Origin: a virus
Virus record (IMG/VR): IMGVR_UViG_3300049491_000214
Span: 1 to 38,746 of that record
Length of the DNA: 38,746 bases
Direction: 5' to 3' (one strand)
Within the stretch, counting starts at the first letter, position 1, and every line of letters begins with the position of its first letter. Shown piece by piece: positions 8,310-15,890 of the stretch. The notes below the pieces were generated by a model. It ran no database searches. It saw nothing but the letters and a program-made list of their open reading frames with translations, and was not told the DNA's origin. The position numbers were made by a program, and so were the translations under genes.

Positions 8310-9502
8310 TGGGATTTCTTGATTCTCTGACAGACTTGATGGGCTGGTCGAACAGCAACGCACAAGAGGCTTTGAACGGCGCCACCGTCAAAGAAAATCT
8401 AGGCAACGTGTATTTGCCTGGCGGCGTGCAAGGCGGCAGCGTTAACACTTCGCCATTCGCTAATATGGGTGGCGCTGGTGGCGGCTACGGCAACTCGCCG
8501 CTGAGTCAAGCCGATTGGCAGGCTATCAACCCTATTTGGGGTAACATACGACGCGCGGCAAATTACAACGACATCAACTGGAAAGACCCTTCCTTGAAAG
8601 GCGCTTCGCTGTCTCCTGAAGCCTCGCAGTACCTTCAGAATAACTGGGGTAATGTGCGGCGCGCAGCCAACTTCGGCGACATCAACTGGAAAGACCCTTC
8701 GTTAGTTGGCTCGCCGGGATACAAACAGGCTCCGGGTGGGGCAGGCGGCGCGACGGCGGGGCAAGGTATGCCTGGCTCGTCGGGCGGGTCTCCGAGCACT
8801 CTAGGCGATTTAGAGCCAGGGCGCGCCGCATTTGCCGGCGCCGTAGCGCCTAACGTCGCCGATTCGATGACCAATAACCAGCCCAACATACTCGCAGCTA
8901 TGCGCGCCTCTGCGGCTCCCGGCGAGCAGCGCGCATGGAATAGCACCAATGATAATCTCTTCAGCCGTGGCCGTCTCGGCGCGAATGACAGCGCCACTGG
9001 TGAGGCGTATCGCGGTTACCAAGAAGGTGTTCAGAACGCCGATCTTAACCGACAAGTAGCATCTTACGGACTTGGTGACCAGCTTCAAACTGATGCACTG
9101 AATCGCGGCCTCGGCGCGGCAGGCGGGGCAGGTGGCTTGACTCAACTTTCAACGCTGCCATTTCAACTAGCGCTTCAACTTGCGCAGGCGAATGCGTCGT
9201 CACAACAAGGCATTGCCGGATCGGCGGCTAACCAGAATGACAATATCATGGACTCATGGTCTAAGTTTTGGGGTGGGTCTGGCGGCAACAAAGGCAGTTC
9301 GACGGGCGGATTCTTTAGCAACATGAGCGATTACCGACTGAAGAAAAATGTCGAGTACGTAGGCAAGCGTCGCGGCCGTAACTGGTACACATGGGATTGG
9401 ATTGACGGCGGAAAAGGTCAAGGCGTAATGGCGCATGAGAATCTTGACATAGCTGAAGTTCATCCGAGCGGCTTTTTGGCTGTCGATTACAGCAAGGTCT
9501 AG
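8309..9502 (+). CDS. Virion protein with S74-type intramolecular chaperone-like C-terminus
   Basis: A 397-residue Gly/Ala/Asn-rich protein. Residues 77-96 and 113-132 are near-identical repeats containing the core INWKDPSL. The C-terminal 58 residues (from Ser340) begin SDYRLKKNVEYVG, contain WYTWDW and end GFLAVDYSKV, the pattern of the Peptidase_S74 intramolecular chaperone domain that trimerises and cleaves itself from tail spikes. In podophages proteins in this slot are often internal or ejection proteins, and S74-like ends occur on these too. It is therefore either an ejection protein with such a tail or a second spike. The ATG at 8309 overlaps the previous stop in TAATG. Confidence 0.62.
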   Translation: MGFLDSLTDLMGWSNSNAQEALNGATVKENLGNVYLPGGVQGGSVNTSPFANMGGAGGGYGNSPLSQADWQAINPIWGNIRRAANYNDINWKDPSLKGASLSPEASQYLQNNWGNVRRAANFGDINWKDPSLVGSPGYKQAPGGAGGATAGQGMPGSSGGSPSTLGDLEPGRAAFAGAVAPNVADSMTNNQPNILAAMRASAAPGEQRAWNSTNDNLFSRGRLGANDSATGEAYRGYQEGVQNADLNRQVASYGLGDQLQTDALNRGLGAAGGAGGLTQLSTLPFQLALQLAQANASSQQGIAGSAANQNDNIMDSWSKFWGGSGGNKGSSTGGFFSNMSDYRLKKNVEYVGKRRGRNWYTWDWIDGGKGQGVMAHENLDIAEVHPSGFLAVDYSKV

Positions 9503-9505
9503 CAC

Positions 9506-10831
9506 ATGGGAATATTCAGCGGACTTTCACAGCCCCAAGCTGATGAACAGGTGATGCAAGATCAGCCGCGAAACGGCTTCTTCCGTCAGATGTTTGCTAA
9601 TCGTATGGGCGTAGAGATAAGCCCAAAAGCTCAGAAACAGCAAGACCTTGCTAGCCGCATCATGAACGAGGAGACGCAAACTGCGCTCACAAGTCAAGGC
9701 GACAGCGTTGATTTAGCTGCCGTACTGCCGAGCGTATTTTTCAATGCGGCGAAGCGGATTACAGCGCTCGGCAACCCTGAGATGGGTCAGCAGCTCTACG
9801 CCAAAGGTCTCGAAGCGACGGACAAAATGCAGCAGTCACAGGCGAAGCTCGATCTGATGAAAGCTCAGACGCGTAACGCGGACGAGCAGAAGACGCCGTA
9901 TTTGGAGACGTTGAAACAGTTGACGGACGCGCAAGATCAAGTTCAGAAATTCCCTGAAGGCTCGCCGACGCGCGTGGCACTCGAAGGCAATATCAATCGT
10001 CTGAATGAACAGCTCGATAAGCTGAACACAGAGAGCAACAGCGCCGGTCAATCAGAGTTGAATAGCCTCGATCAGTCGCATTATCGCGAGACTGGGCAGC
10101 ATCTCTCGTATGACGAGAAGCTGACCTATCTGCAAAATAAGCAGATGACCGCCAAGAATCCGCAGGATTATAAGCTCTACGTGCGACAAGAGCAAGACGC
10201 CGGGCGCAAGCCCGCGTCATACGCGGATTGGCTGCCGTCGCATGTGACGGAAGTAGGTGCGGCGACGAAGACCGGCGAGACAGTGCCTGTGCGCCTTGAC
10301 GCGCTAGAGGAAGAGGCGCAGCTCGCGAGCCGTGACAAGGCATCGGTGCAATACGCGTTGAACTTCCTGAATAAAGGCATCAATACCGGGACTGGTGCAG
10401 AGGCTCGAACTTGGCTCGCGCGCGCGATGGATACTTTCGTCGGCAAGCCGACCGACAACAATGCTGTTGTCTCTGACACGGCAGGCTACATCGCAGCGAC
10501 TACGCCTCTCGTGCTGAACCGAATTCGCGCCTTGGCGCCCGTGACGGAAGACGACCGCAACTACATCGCCAAGGTTAGCGGCGGCGATATCAGCTTGGAC
10601 GAAGAGTCCTTGCGCCATACGTTGGAGATTGCCGCGAAGACAGCGGACAGCCGTATCGCACGCTACAATACGCGGCTCAGCAACCTCGGCCCGGAGTACG
10701 CGACAGTGCAAGGGGCAGGCTACAAGCCTGTTCCCGTCACGCCGCTTGACTTCACGAAGCCGAAGATGTCACGCCCGCCGCCTGGCTCGTCACCTGACGC
10801 CTTGGCGAAGTTCTACCTTCAGCATAAGTAA
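9506..10831 (+). CDS. Internal virion (ejection) protein 1
   Basis: A 441-residue, largely alpha-helical, Gln/Ala/Lys-rich protein without a signal peptide. Residues about 100-190 (MQQSQAKLDLMKAQTRNADEQ and on) predict coiled coil. The N-terminus MGIFSGLSQPQ resembles those of other podophage internal proteins. Position after the nozzle and before another large helical protein and the lysis genes is where T7 gp14-16-type and P22 ejection proteins are encoded. These exit the capsid ahead of the DNA and form a conduit across the envelope. No enzymatic motif seen. Confidence 0.65.
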   Translation: MGIFSGLSQPQADEQVMQDQPRNGFFRQMFANRMGVEISPKAQKQQDLASRIMNEETQTALTSQGDSVDLAAVLPSVFFNAAKRITALGNPEMGQQLYAKGLEATDKMQQSQAKLDLMKAQTRNADEQKTPYLETLKQLTDAQDQVQKFPEGSPTRVALEGNINRLNEQLDKLNTESNSAGQSELNSLDQSHYRETGQHLSYDEKLTYLQNKQMTAKNPQDYKLYVRQEQDAGRKPASYADWLPSHVTEVGAATKTGETVPVRLDALEEEAQLASRDKASVQYALNFLNKGINTGTGAEARTWLARAMDTFVGKPTDNNAVVSDTAGYIAATTPLVLNRIRALAPVTEDDRNYIAKVSGGDISLDEESLRHTLEIAAKTADSRIARYNTRLSNLGPEYATVQGAGYKPVPVTPLDFTKPKMSRPPPGSSPDALAKFYLQHK

Positions 10832-12490
10832 ATGGCAACTAAAGAAGAGTACGGCCGGGCACTCCAAGCCGCGCACGACGCTGGCGACGAAGAAGCCGCA
10901 GCGACGCTCGCGGCTGCGTACACTTCTGCGTCTGATGAGCCGCAGTTATCGACATTTGACAAGGTAGCTAACACGCTTCGCGGCGTGGATGACGTAGCGC
11001 TGGCAGCGGCGCGCGGCACGGCACATCAGCTCGTCGGTACGGCGTTCGGTATCGGCGGCGCCATTCACCAGGGTCTCGGTAAGCTCGGCCTTGGCGATGC
11101 GAGTGACCCGAACAGCATCATCCGTCCGAACATGTCCTACATGAAGGGCAAGGCGGCGTATGACCTTGCCGCGTCGAGTGATGAGTTGCCGATTAAAGGC
11201 GGGCAGCTCCGCACGCCAGAAGGTGCGAAGGTAGCGCAAGCCATCAGCGATACTGGCGTTGATATACCTTTCGCCGGTCACTATACAGTCGGCGACTTAG
11301 GGAAAGGCATCGAGAACGTAGGGCAAGGTGTTGAGAATATTGCCGGCCCTGAAGCGCGCGACGCTCTTGGTTCTCTCATTACGGTCGCAACGATGCGCTC
11401 GCCTGCGAAAGTTGCGCCTGCTACTGACGCCGCTAGAGCCGTGCGTGACATGCGCAACGCCGGATACATCACAACGCCGACCGCGCCGATTGGTGGTGGA
11501 AAGTACGCGGGCACAGTTGCCGAGCGCAAACTTGCATCGCTTGTAGACGCCGACTCGCTCATTGCTGTGAAAAATCAAGAGAAGACTGATCGCTTCGGCG
11601 CTATCGCCGGCAACTTGCCGGAGGGTACGACCACGGCAGGCGGCGTTGAAGCTGCTACGCAAGCGGCGACCAAGGACTACGAGGCTATCAAAGCGGTCAA
11701 GGCGCCTATCAAGCTGCAAGCCGACGCTCAATTTATACAAGGCATTCAAGACATCGGCAAGCGAGTCATCGGCTCGAATGAGCCTGTAGACGCCTCTATT
11801 GCGCGTATGCAAAGCCGACTGCTCGCGTCAAATATGGACGTGTCAGGCGTCGTGGATCGTGTTGGCGAGCTGCGCAAGAGCAGCTACACCAACATCACGA
11901 AAGGTACGACGGATGAGGCGCGACGGCTCGGCCTTGCGCAGCGCGAGGCGGCGGACGTGCTTGAAGGCTCGCTAGATCGATTCTTCCAGCGAGCCACAGC
12001 ACGCAGCAAGCCCGGCTCGCCTGTCGGCGTGCTATACGACAACTGGGTCAAAGCTCGTTCGCGGCTCTCGACGCTCCACATACTTCGCGACTCGATGAAC
12101 GAGACAACCGGCACACTTGACGCAGCGAAGGTTGCGAAGGAAGTGGTGGATCGCGGCTTTGATAAGGTGAACCCGGCGCTTAAGGTTATCGCCCGCGCCT
12201 ATCAAACTGACCCTAATGCTTTGCGCAATGTAGCGCGGGCCGCCAAACGCGGCAGCGCAGTCCCTATCAGCCTCGTCGGCTCGTCCGTCGCGGGCGGTGT
12301 ACTTGGCAGTTACCTCGGCACGCCTGGCATGATAATCGGGGCGCTTGCACCGGTTGTCTCCCGTGAGCTGGCCCGCCAGTTCATCGCTCGTGGCAAGACT
12401 GCCCGGCTGACACAGCGCGCCGTTGGTCAGGCGAACCGCACCGTTGCGCGCGGTGTCGTAGGCGCGGAGAATATAGATGAGCAGCCCTGA
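10832..12490 (+). CDS. Internal virion (ejection) protein 2, membrane-interacting
   Basis: A 552-residue Ala/Gly-rich helical protein. An amphipathic region lies near residues 40-90 (VDDVALAAARGTAHQLVGTA, then FGIGGAIHQGLGKLGLG). A glycine-rich hydrophobic hairpin lies near 480-515 (ISLVGSSVAGGVLGSYLGTP, then GMIIGALAPVV), likely to insert in membrane. The middle is helical and charged. This combination suits a large ejected channel protein. It starts directly after the previous stop and its end overlaps the lysozyme start by 14 bases, so it belongs to the late operon. I see no transglycosylase motif (no SLT-type ES..NP). Confidence 0.65.
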   Translation: MATKEEYGRALQAAHDAGDEEAAATLAAAYTSASDEPQLSTFDKVANTLRGVDDVALAAARGTAHQLVGTAFGIGGAIHQGLGKLGLGDASDPNSIIRPNMSYMKGKAAYDLAASSDELPIKGGQLRTPEGAKVAQAISDTGVDIPFAGHYTVGDLGKGIENVGQGVENIAGPEARDALGSLITVATMRSPAKVAPATDAARAVRDMRNAGYITTPTAPIGGGKYAGTVAERKLASLVDADSLIAVKNQEKTDRFGAIAGNLPEGTTTAGGVEAATQAATKDYEAIKAVKAPIKLQADAQFIQGIQDIGKRVIGSNEPVDASIARMQSRLLASNMDVSGVVDRVGELRKSSYTNITKGTTDEARRLGLAQREAADVLEGSLDRFFQRATARSKPGSPVGVLYDNWVKARSRLSTLHILRDSMNETTGTLDAAKVAKEVVDRGFDKVNPALKVIARAYQTDPNALRNVARAAKRGSAVPISLVGSSVAGGVLGSYLGTPGMIIGALAPVVSRELARQFIARGKTARLTQRAVGQANRTVARGVVGAENIDEQP

Positions 12491-12893
12491 ACTCGTCGCG
12501 TCAACCAAAGTGCACGAAGGTAAGCGCCTGACGGCGTACCTCGACACCAAGAACATTTGGACAATTGGCTACGGCACGAACCTGCAAGACTTGACCATCA
12601 CAGATGAGCTTGCAGAGGCACTACTGAAGTTGAAACTTGATGAAGCTGAGAAAGTCACGAGTATATTTTCCTGGCTAAGCGCACCGCGGCGCGACGCCTT
12701 AACTGAAATGGTGTACAACCTCGGACCGACGCGCTTCGCCGGCTTCAAGAAGCTGCACGCCGCGCTCTCAGCGATGAACTGGGAGAACGCCGCATATGAG
12801 ATGCTTGATAGTGACTGGCGCAAACAAGTAGGCAAGCGCGCGGAGCGCCTTGCACAGCAGATGCGCAGTGGGGAGTATTGGAGTGTTACCTGA
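12477..12893 (+). CDS. Endolysin: T4-type lysozyme (GH24 muramidase)
   Basis: A 138-residue lysozyme cleaving the MurNAc-GlcNAc bond of peptidoglycan. The catalytic triad Glu14, Asp23 and Thr29 is visible in HEGKRLTAYLDTKNIWTIGYG, with the same 9 and 6 residue spacing as T4 lysozyme Glu11/Asp20/Thr26. A family helix with MVYNLG also follows. There is no N-terminal signal or anchor segment, so it needs the downstream membrane proteins (holin) for release. The start overlaps the ejection-protein gene and its end overlaps the next small gene. Confidence 0.95.
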   Translation: MSSPELVASTKVHEGKRLTAYLDTKNIWTIGYGTNLQDLTITDELAEALLKLKLDEAEKVTSIFSWLSAPRRDALTEMVYNLGPTRFAGFKKLHAALSAMNWENAAYEMLDSDWRKQVGKRAERLAQQMRSGEYWSVT

Positions 12894-13104
12894 ACTGGAC
12901 GCTTATATGGCAGCCGGAACAATTATTGGCAGCGGCGGTGTAGCGTGGGGGATGGTCAAGGCCACCTTGAACGGCACTAAGGATCGCGTCGTGCGGATCA
13001 GCGACATGCTTGACGAGCATGTCAAAGCCGACACCAAGGCACAATTTGAGTTGATTGACCGGCTCGCGAGAATCGAAACCAAACTAGACGACCTACGAGG
13101 GTAG
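12883..13104 (+). CDS. Small membrane protein of the lysis cassette (holin- or spanin-like)
   Basis: A 73-residue protein. I prefer GTG at 12883 because GGGGAG lies about eight bases upstream; ATG at 12907 is an alternative. A short hydrophobic Gly-rich segment (MAAGTIIGSGGVAWGMV) is followed by a charged coiled-coil tail (VKADTKAQFELIDRLARIETKLDDL). One membrane span plus a coiled coil could suit a holin partner or an inner-membrane spanin. The sequence does not decide between these. Confidence 0.6.
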   Translation: MLPELDAYMAAGTIIGSGGVAWGMVKATLNGTKDRVVRISDMLDEHVKADTKAQFELIDRLARIETKLDDLRG

Positions 13105-13108
13105 TATC

Positions 13109-13186
13109 ATGCCGTTTGAACTGATTGCTGTGTTCATGTTGATTGCCGGGATTCTAGGCTACTTGCTCGGTCGAGACCGTAAGTAG
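13109..13186 (+). CDS. 25-residue single-span membrane microprotein
   Basis: ATG at 13109 opens a 25-codon frame encoding MPFELIAVFMLIAGILGYLL plus GRDRK, a single transmembrane helix with a positively charged C-terminus. GAGG at 13097-13100 gives a good ribosome site with eight-base spacing, and the next gene starts two bases after its stop. Tight packing between lysis genes makes it likely to be expressed. It could be a pinholin-like or holin-regulating peptide; this is inference. Confidence 0.62.
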   Translation: MPFELIAVFMLIAGILGYLLGRDRK

Positions 13187-13187
13187 C

Positions 13188-13457
13188 ATGGGCGCGTTTG
13201 GCTTGCTGAAATTGTGGCTTGCCGTGCGACCCATCAAGCGTTTCCACCAATGGCGCGAAGATCGCAAAGCGCCGCCTACTGACGAGGCTCCCGTGTTCAA
13301 AGGTAAACTAACCTACACCGCCATCGGCGCTATCGCCATTGGCACCGTCGCGAAGCTGTTCGGCGTTGACATCGCTGGCCAGGAAATTGACACGCTGATT
13401 CAGGCTGTTGCTGTAGGCGTCGCCGTTTATGGACGTTGGCGCGCCACGAAGGTCTAA
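13188..13457 (+). CDS. Putative holin
   Basis: An 89-residue protein with an N-terminal hydrophobic stretch (MGAFGLLKLWLAV), a basic linker, then two hydrophobic segments (about 42-62 KLTYTAIGAIAIGTVAKLFGV and 67-82 IDTLIQAVAVGVAVYG) and a basic C-terminus RWRATKV. I recognise this arrangement as common in phage lysis cassettes. A holin makes the timed membrane lesion that releases the cytoplasmic lysozyme encoded upstream. Which of the three small membrane proteins is the actual holin is not settled. Its stop overlaps the stop of the convergent gene. Confidence 0.6.
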   Translation: MGAFGLLKLWLAVRPIKRFHQWREDRKAPPTDEAPVFKGKLTYTAIGAIAIGTVAKLFGVDIAGQEIDTLIQAVAVGVAVYGRWRATKV

Positions 13458-13867
13458 CGCCGTCTTCCCCAGTGAAACGTGTGCGTCGCGCACAGGCAGT
13501 TCAACGCAACTTCATTCTGATGGTTGAATGGAGGTCCGCTCGCCAAATGCGAGAGATGAAACCACCCTATCCGAGTGTTACGATTAGCCGACTCCCAAGC
13601 TATCGGCCAGCCGATGAATAAGGCTCGGCCGCCGCAACTCACCGTCTTCTGCCTTCCCTGCGCGTCATACGCGAAGTCACTCAGCGGGTCAACGATCAGC
13701 ACTGAGTGACAGCGCGCGTCCATCACTTCTGAACTTGGCAACTTGTAGCCGCCGCCAATCTCCGAGATGATATCAGCGTGTGCCTTCAGACTCGCCAACA
13801 TCACCAGAAGCAAGAGTAGGAACCCGACCGCTGCGCCTAACAAGAATTCCCTGATCCATTTCAGCAC
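13454..13867 (-). CDS. Exported or membrane-anchored protein at the end of the leftward operon
   Basis: A 137-residue protein with a long N-terminal hydrophobic segment (residues about 8-27) ending SLKAHAD, which could be a cleaved signal peptide. The mature part has cysteines and a motif FIGWPIAWES..NRNTRIGWFHLSH that I have the impression of seeing in other phage proteins without known function. GTG at 13867 is preceded by GGAG with seven-base spacing and overlaps the stop of the 64-residue gene. As the last leftward gene its stop shares two bases with the holin stop. A role at the envelope, for example against superinfection, is a guess. Confidence 0.62.
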   Translation of the reverse strand: MLKWIREFLLGAAVGFLLLLLVMLASLKAHADIISEIGGGYKLPSSEVMDARCHSVLIVDPLSDFAYDAQGRQKTVSCGGRALFIGWPIAWESANRNTRIGWFHLSHLASGPPFNHQNEVALNCLCATHTFHWGRRR

Positions 13868-14009
13868 GGTGTTTCTCCACTATCAGGCACTTCGGTTTCG
13901 ATCCGGCCGTATACGGTAACGTCTCGCACGGCATCGTTGAGTCTCGCTCGTCGCACGCTGTCAGCGTCATCGCGGCGAGCAGGACCAAAGATGCGATCCC
14001 AATTTTCAC
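13773..14009 (-). CDS. Nested lipoprotein ORF (lipobox LTAC)
   Basis: A 78-residue frame starting GTG at 14009 with an excellent ribosome site (GGAGG at 14016-14020, six-base spacing). It encodes MKIGIASLVLLAAMTLTAC, a textbook lipoprotein signal peptide with the lipid-modified Cys at 19. It lies wholly in another frame of two better-supported genes (13861-14055 and 13454-13867). Small lipoproteins overlapping another gene recall outer-membrane spanins (Rz1). Here, however, the lipoprotein lies in the leftward operon, away from the lysis genes. The signal peptide and SD argue that it is real; the double overlap argues caution. Confidence 0.5.
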   Translation of the reverse strand: MKIGIASLVLLAAMTLTACDERDSTMPCETLPYTAGSKPKCLIVEKHRAEMDQGILVRRSGRVPTLASGDVGESEGTR

Positions 14010-14055
14010 GATACGCCTCCAGGTCGCCGGGGCGACGCTTGCTACCTTTGCTCAT
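13861..14055 (-). CDS. Small conserved phage protein (MSKGSKRRPGD...NWDRIFG family)
   Basis: A 64-residue basic protein starting ATG at 14055, coupled by ATGA to the lipoprotein gene upstream. Its N-terminus MSKGSKRRPGD followed by ENWDRIFG is a pattern I recognise from small proteins in many unrelated phages. The function is unknown. The remainder is charged and may be disordered. The nested lipoprotein ORF overlaps it in another frame. Confidence 0.7.
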   Translation of the reverse strand: MSKGSKRRPGDLEAYRENWDRIFGPARRDDADSVRRARLNDAVRDVTVYGRIETEVPDSGETPC

Positions 14056-14297
14056 TTGCACTCACACAATAAGTCTTGCCCGTGGCTTGTACAGACCATG
14101 AGCGCCTTGTCGCCACATTTGTAATCGTCGATTGACGCGCCTTCACGCGTCCGGTGTGTCATCAGGTTGACGACAAGTTGCCGATTGCCGAGCACAACGC
14201 GGTTATCCGGCGGTGCTCGTCGCGCCATCATATTGTCAATGAGCGCGCAGCCTGTGACAAAGCACATCAAGCTGGCGAGAACGAGCAGTTTACCCAT
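14052..14297 (-). CDS. Small lipoprotein
   Basis: An 81-residue protein with N-terminal MGKLLVLASLMCFVTGC, a lipoprotein signal whose lipobox FVTGC gives a lipidated Cys17. The mature part is polar and holds four cysteines (CGDKALMVCTSHGQDLLCEC), suggesting disulfides in the periplasm. ATG at 14297 overlaps the metallophosphoesterase stop; a GTG at 14306 is possible. Possible roles include superinfection exclusion at the envelope or a spanin subunit. Neither is shown by the sequence. Confidence 0.7.
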   Translation of the reverse strand: MGKLLVLASLMCFVTGCALIDNMMARRAPPDNRVVLGNRQLVVNLMTHRTREGASIDDYKCGDKALMVCTSHGQDLLCECK

Positions 14298-15453
14298 TGA
14301 AAGCACTCTGTGCGGCGTTGACCATCTCAGGGTTAAACGACAGCCGGCTTACTTCGCCGTGCTCTTTGTCGTACACGATAACCGACGCGCGGCGCGAGCT
14401 TAGATAACCGTGGCGCGATGCGTAGGCGTCAGCCGCCGTCATCGTCGGGTGTTGCTCCAGAAGCATCAACGACGACTCGATGACCTTCTGGTGGTGCATA
14501 TGCCCAAGGTGCCCGTAGACATGCTCACAGGCGCCGTACATCTCTCGGAACTTGCGCGCGAACACGCGATCAACCTGTTCCGGCTTCTTCAAATGCCCGT
14601 GATGGAAAAACAGCGCCGTCTTGCCCCACTGCACCGCGTAGTAAGGGTCCGGGCTGACTTCCACCGTCACTCGCGGCTCATTCTCATAGAAAATCTTGAA
14701 TGCCTCTCGCAGCCACACTGACGAGATAATGTCATGGTTGCCTTCAGCCATGAGCACGACTACATGGTCGTGCTTAATGAGCAGCATATTCACGACGCGG
14801 CGCAAGACGCGTAGTCCGACGCGGATCATCTTCTGCGCACGCGTATCGGCGTCGAGCGTGTTCTTGGCGGTCGGCGTCACGGCTTCGAGCGTATCGTAAT
14901 GCAGGAAGTCGCCGAGCTGCGCCAGAATGCCGGTGTGCGAGTTCGGACCGCTCTCGATGGCGAGTTTGAACCAGTTGACGAGCAAGTCCTCGGCGATATT
15001 CATGTCCCAATCGTCGCCCGTCTCTTCCTTCCAGGCGTACATGCCAAGGTGGTAGTCGGTCAGCACGTAGAGCGACGCGAGACGCGCGTAGTTCAGATTA
15101 GGGTCGCCATACGTCAGCTCGGCGCGCGGAATTTCTGACTTCAGCGCATCGAGCGCCGTGCGGAGATTAAGCTCCACATTCTCCGCATCTTTTGCGGATT
15201 TCACCCACTGCATGACCGTTTCGCCAGTCTCAGGGTCGTGGACCTTCTGAAGCGACGAGACGCCTTTCAGATGGTGCCCGGCCGGGATGACCGGAAAGAC
15301 ATTGCCGACGAAGCCTTTGTCGCGCGCCTCCATTCGGCGCACGCGGCGCTGCAAGCTGCGATGATCTACACCTAACAACTTCGCTGCCGGCCTAATCCCG
15401 CCAGCTTGGACTATGGCTGCGTTAATTTCCTCGTCGGTGTGCTTCGCATTCAT
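14290..15453 (-). CDS. HTH-metallophosphoesterase (calcineurin-like)
   Basis: A 387-residue protein. Residues about 7-41 form a helix-turn-helix resembling Fis/resolvase types (IRPAAKLLGVDHRSLQRRVRRM). The calcineurin-like metallophosphoesterase core then shows its motifs in order: DYH (133-135), GDFLHYD (181-187), GNHD (238-241), HHGH (284-287) and GHLGHMHH (314-321). These bind two divalent metals and hydrolyse phosphoesters. Phage homologues with an N-terminal HTH are common, but their substrate is unknown. It is ATGA-coupled to the dNTP diphosphohydrolase-domain gene, which suggests a nucleotide substrate. Confidence 0.88.
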   Translation of the reverse strand: MNAKHTDEEINAAIVQAGGIRPAAKLLGVDHRSLQRRVRRMEARDKGFVGNVFPVIPAGHHLKGVSSLQKVHDPETGETVMQWVKSAKDAENVELNLRTALDALKSEIPRAELTYGDPNLNYARLASLYVLTDYHLGMYAWKEETGDDWDMNIAEDLLVNWFKLAIESGPNSHTGILAQLGDFLHYDTLEAVTPTAKNTLDADTRAQKMIRVGLRVLRRVVNMLLIKHDHVVVLMAEGNHDIISSVWLREAFKIFYENEPRVTVEVSPDPYYAVQWGKTALFFHHGHLKKPEQVDRVFARKFREMYGACEHVYGHLGHMHHQKVIESSLMLLEQHPTMTAADAYASRHGYLSSRRASVIVYDKEHGEVSRLSFNPEMVNAAQSAFNG

Positions 15454-15890
15454 CGGACACTCCCAGGCAGGCAGTTACAGGGGTCGCATTTGCAATAAGG
15501 GCAGCGCGGGTGCGGGTAGCCTTCCTTGTGCTCCGTCTTAGCGCCAGGCGCCAAGGGTGCCCCGTCCCGCTGCTCGTGGATGATCTGCGACAGGGCGAGC
15601 GCACGCCACGCGAGGCTATTTGCCTCCTCGATCAATCGCGCGACGTTGTATTCGGTAGGCTCGCGCCATTCCAAGTCGGCAATGTCCATGAGATGGCGCA
15701 AGATGCAATCGGCGTGGTCAGCGCTCTTGCCGCGCGAGTGGTGCATCGGCTCGCCCGGATTGTGCTTGTCGTTCCCGCGCTTCGAGTGGCCGGCGACGCC
15801 TGCAAGCGCGGCCGGGAAGTAGCGCCAGAGGCCGTGATAGAGAGGGTATTCTTTGCGCTCGTTGCTGTCGGTCGGGAGTGTCAGGTTCAT
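15450..15890 (-). CDS. dATP/dGTP diphosphohydrolase-domain protein (DUF5664/MazZ-like) with Cys-rich tail
   Basis: A 146-residue protein. ERKEYPLYHGLWRYFPAALA (11-30), HNPGEPMHHSRGKSADHADC (43-62), RHLMD and the later AWRALAL helix match the phage family annotated as dATP/dGTP diphosphohydrolase N-terminal domain (former DUF5664). Members in 2-aminoadenine phages (MazZ) strip dATP or dGTP precursors, but most members occur without that pathway, and no PurZ is present here. The tail has five cysteines (130, 133, 135, 138, 140) in a CxxCxCxxCxC pattern, probably metal-binding. It is coupled by ATGA to genes on both sides. Family membership is from memory of the motif. Confidence 0.7.
   Translation of the reverse strand: MNLTLPTDSNERKEYPLYHGLWRYFPAALAGVAGHSKRGNDKHNPGEPMHHSRGKSADHADCILRHLMDIADLEWREPTEYNVARLIEEANSLAWRALALSQIIHEQRDGAPLAPGAKTEHKEGYPHPRCPYCKCDPCNCLPGSVR

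Noticed and set aside
14290-15453. Phage repressor because of its N-terminal HTH
   Set aside because: The complete metallophosphoesterase motif set follows in the same chain, and no operator-like site lies near; this HTH fusion is common among phage phosphoesterases.
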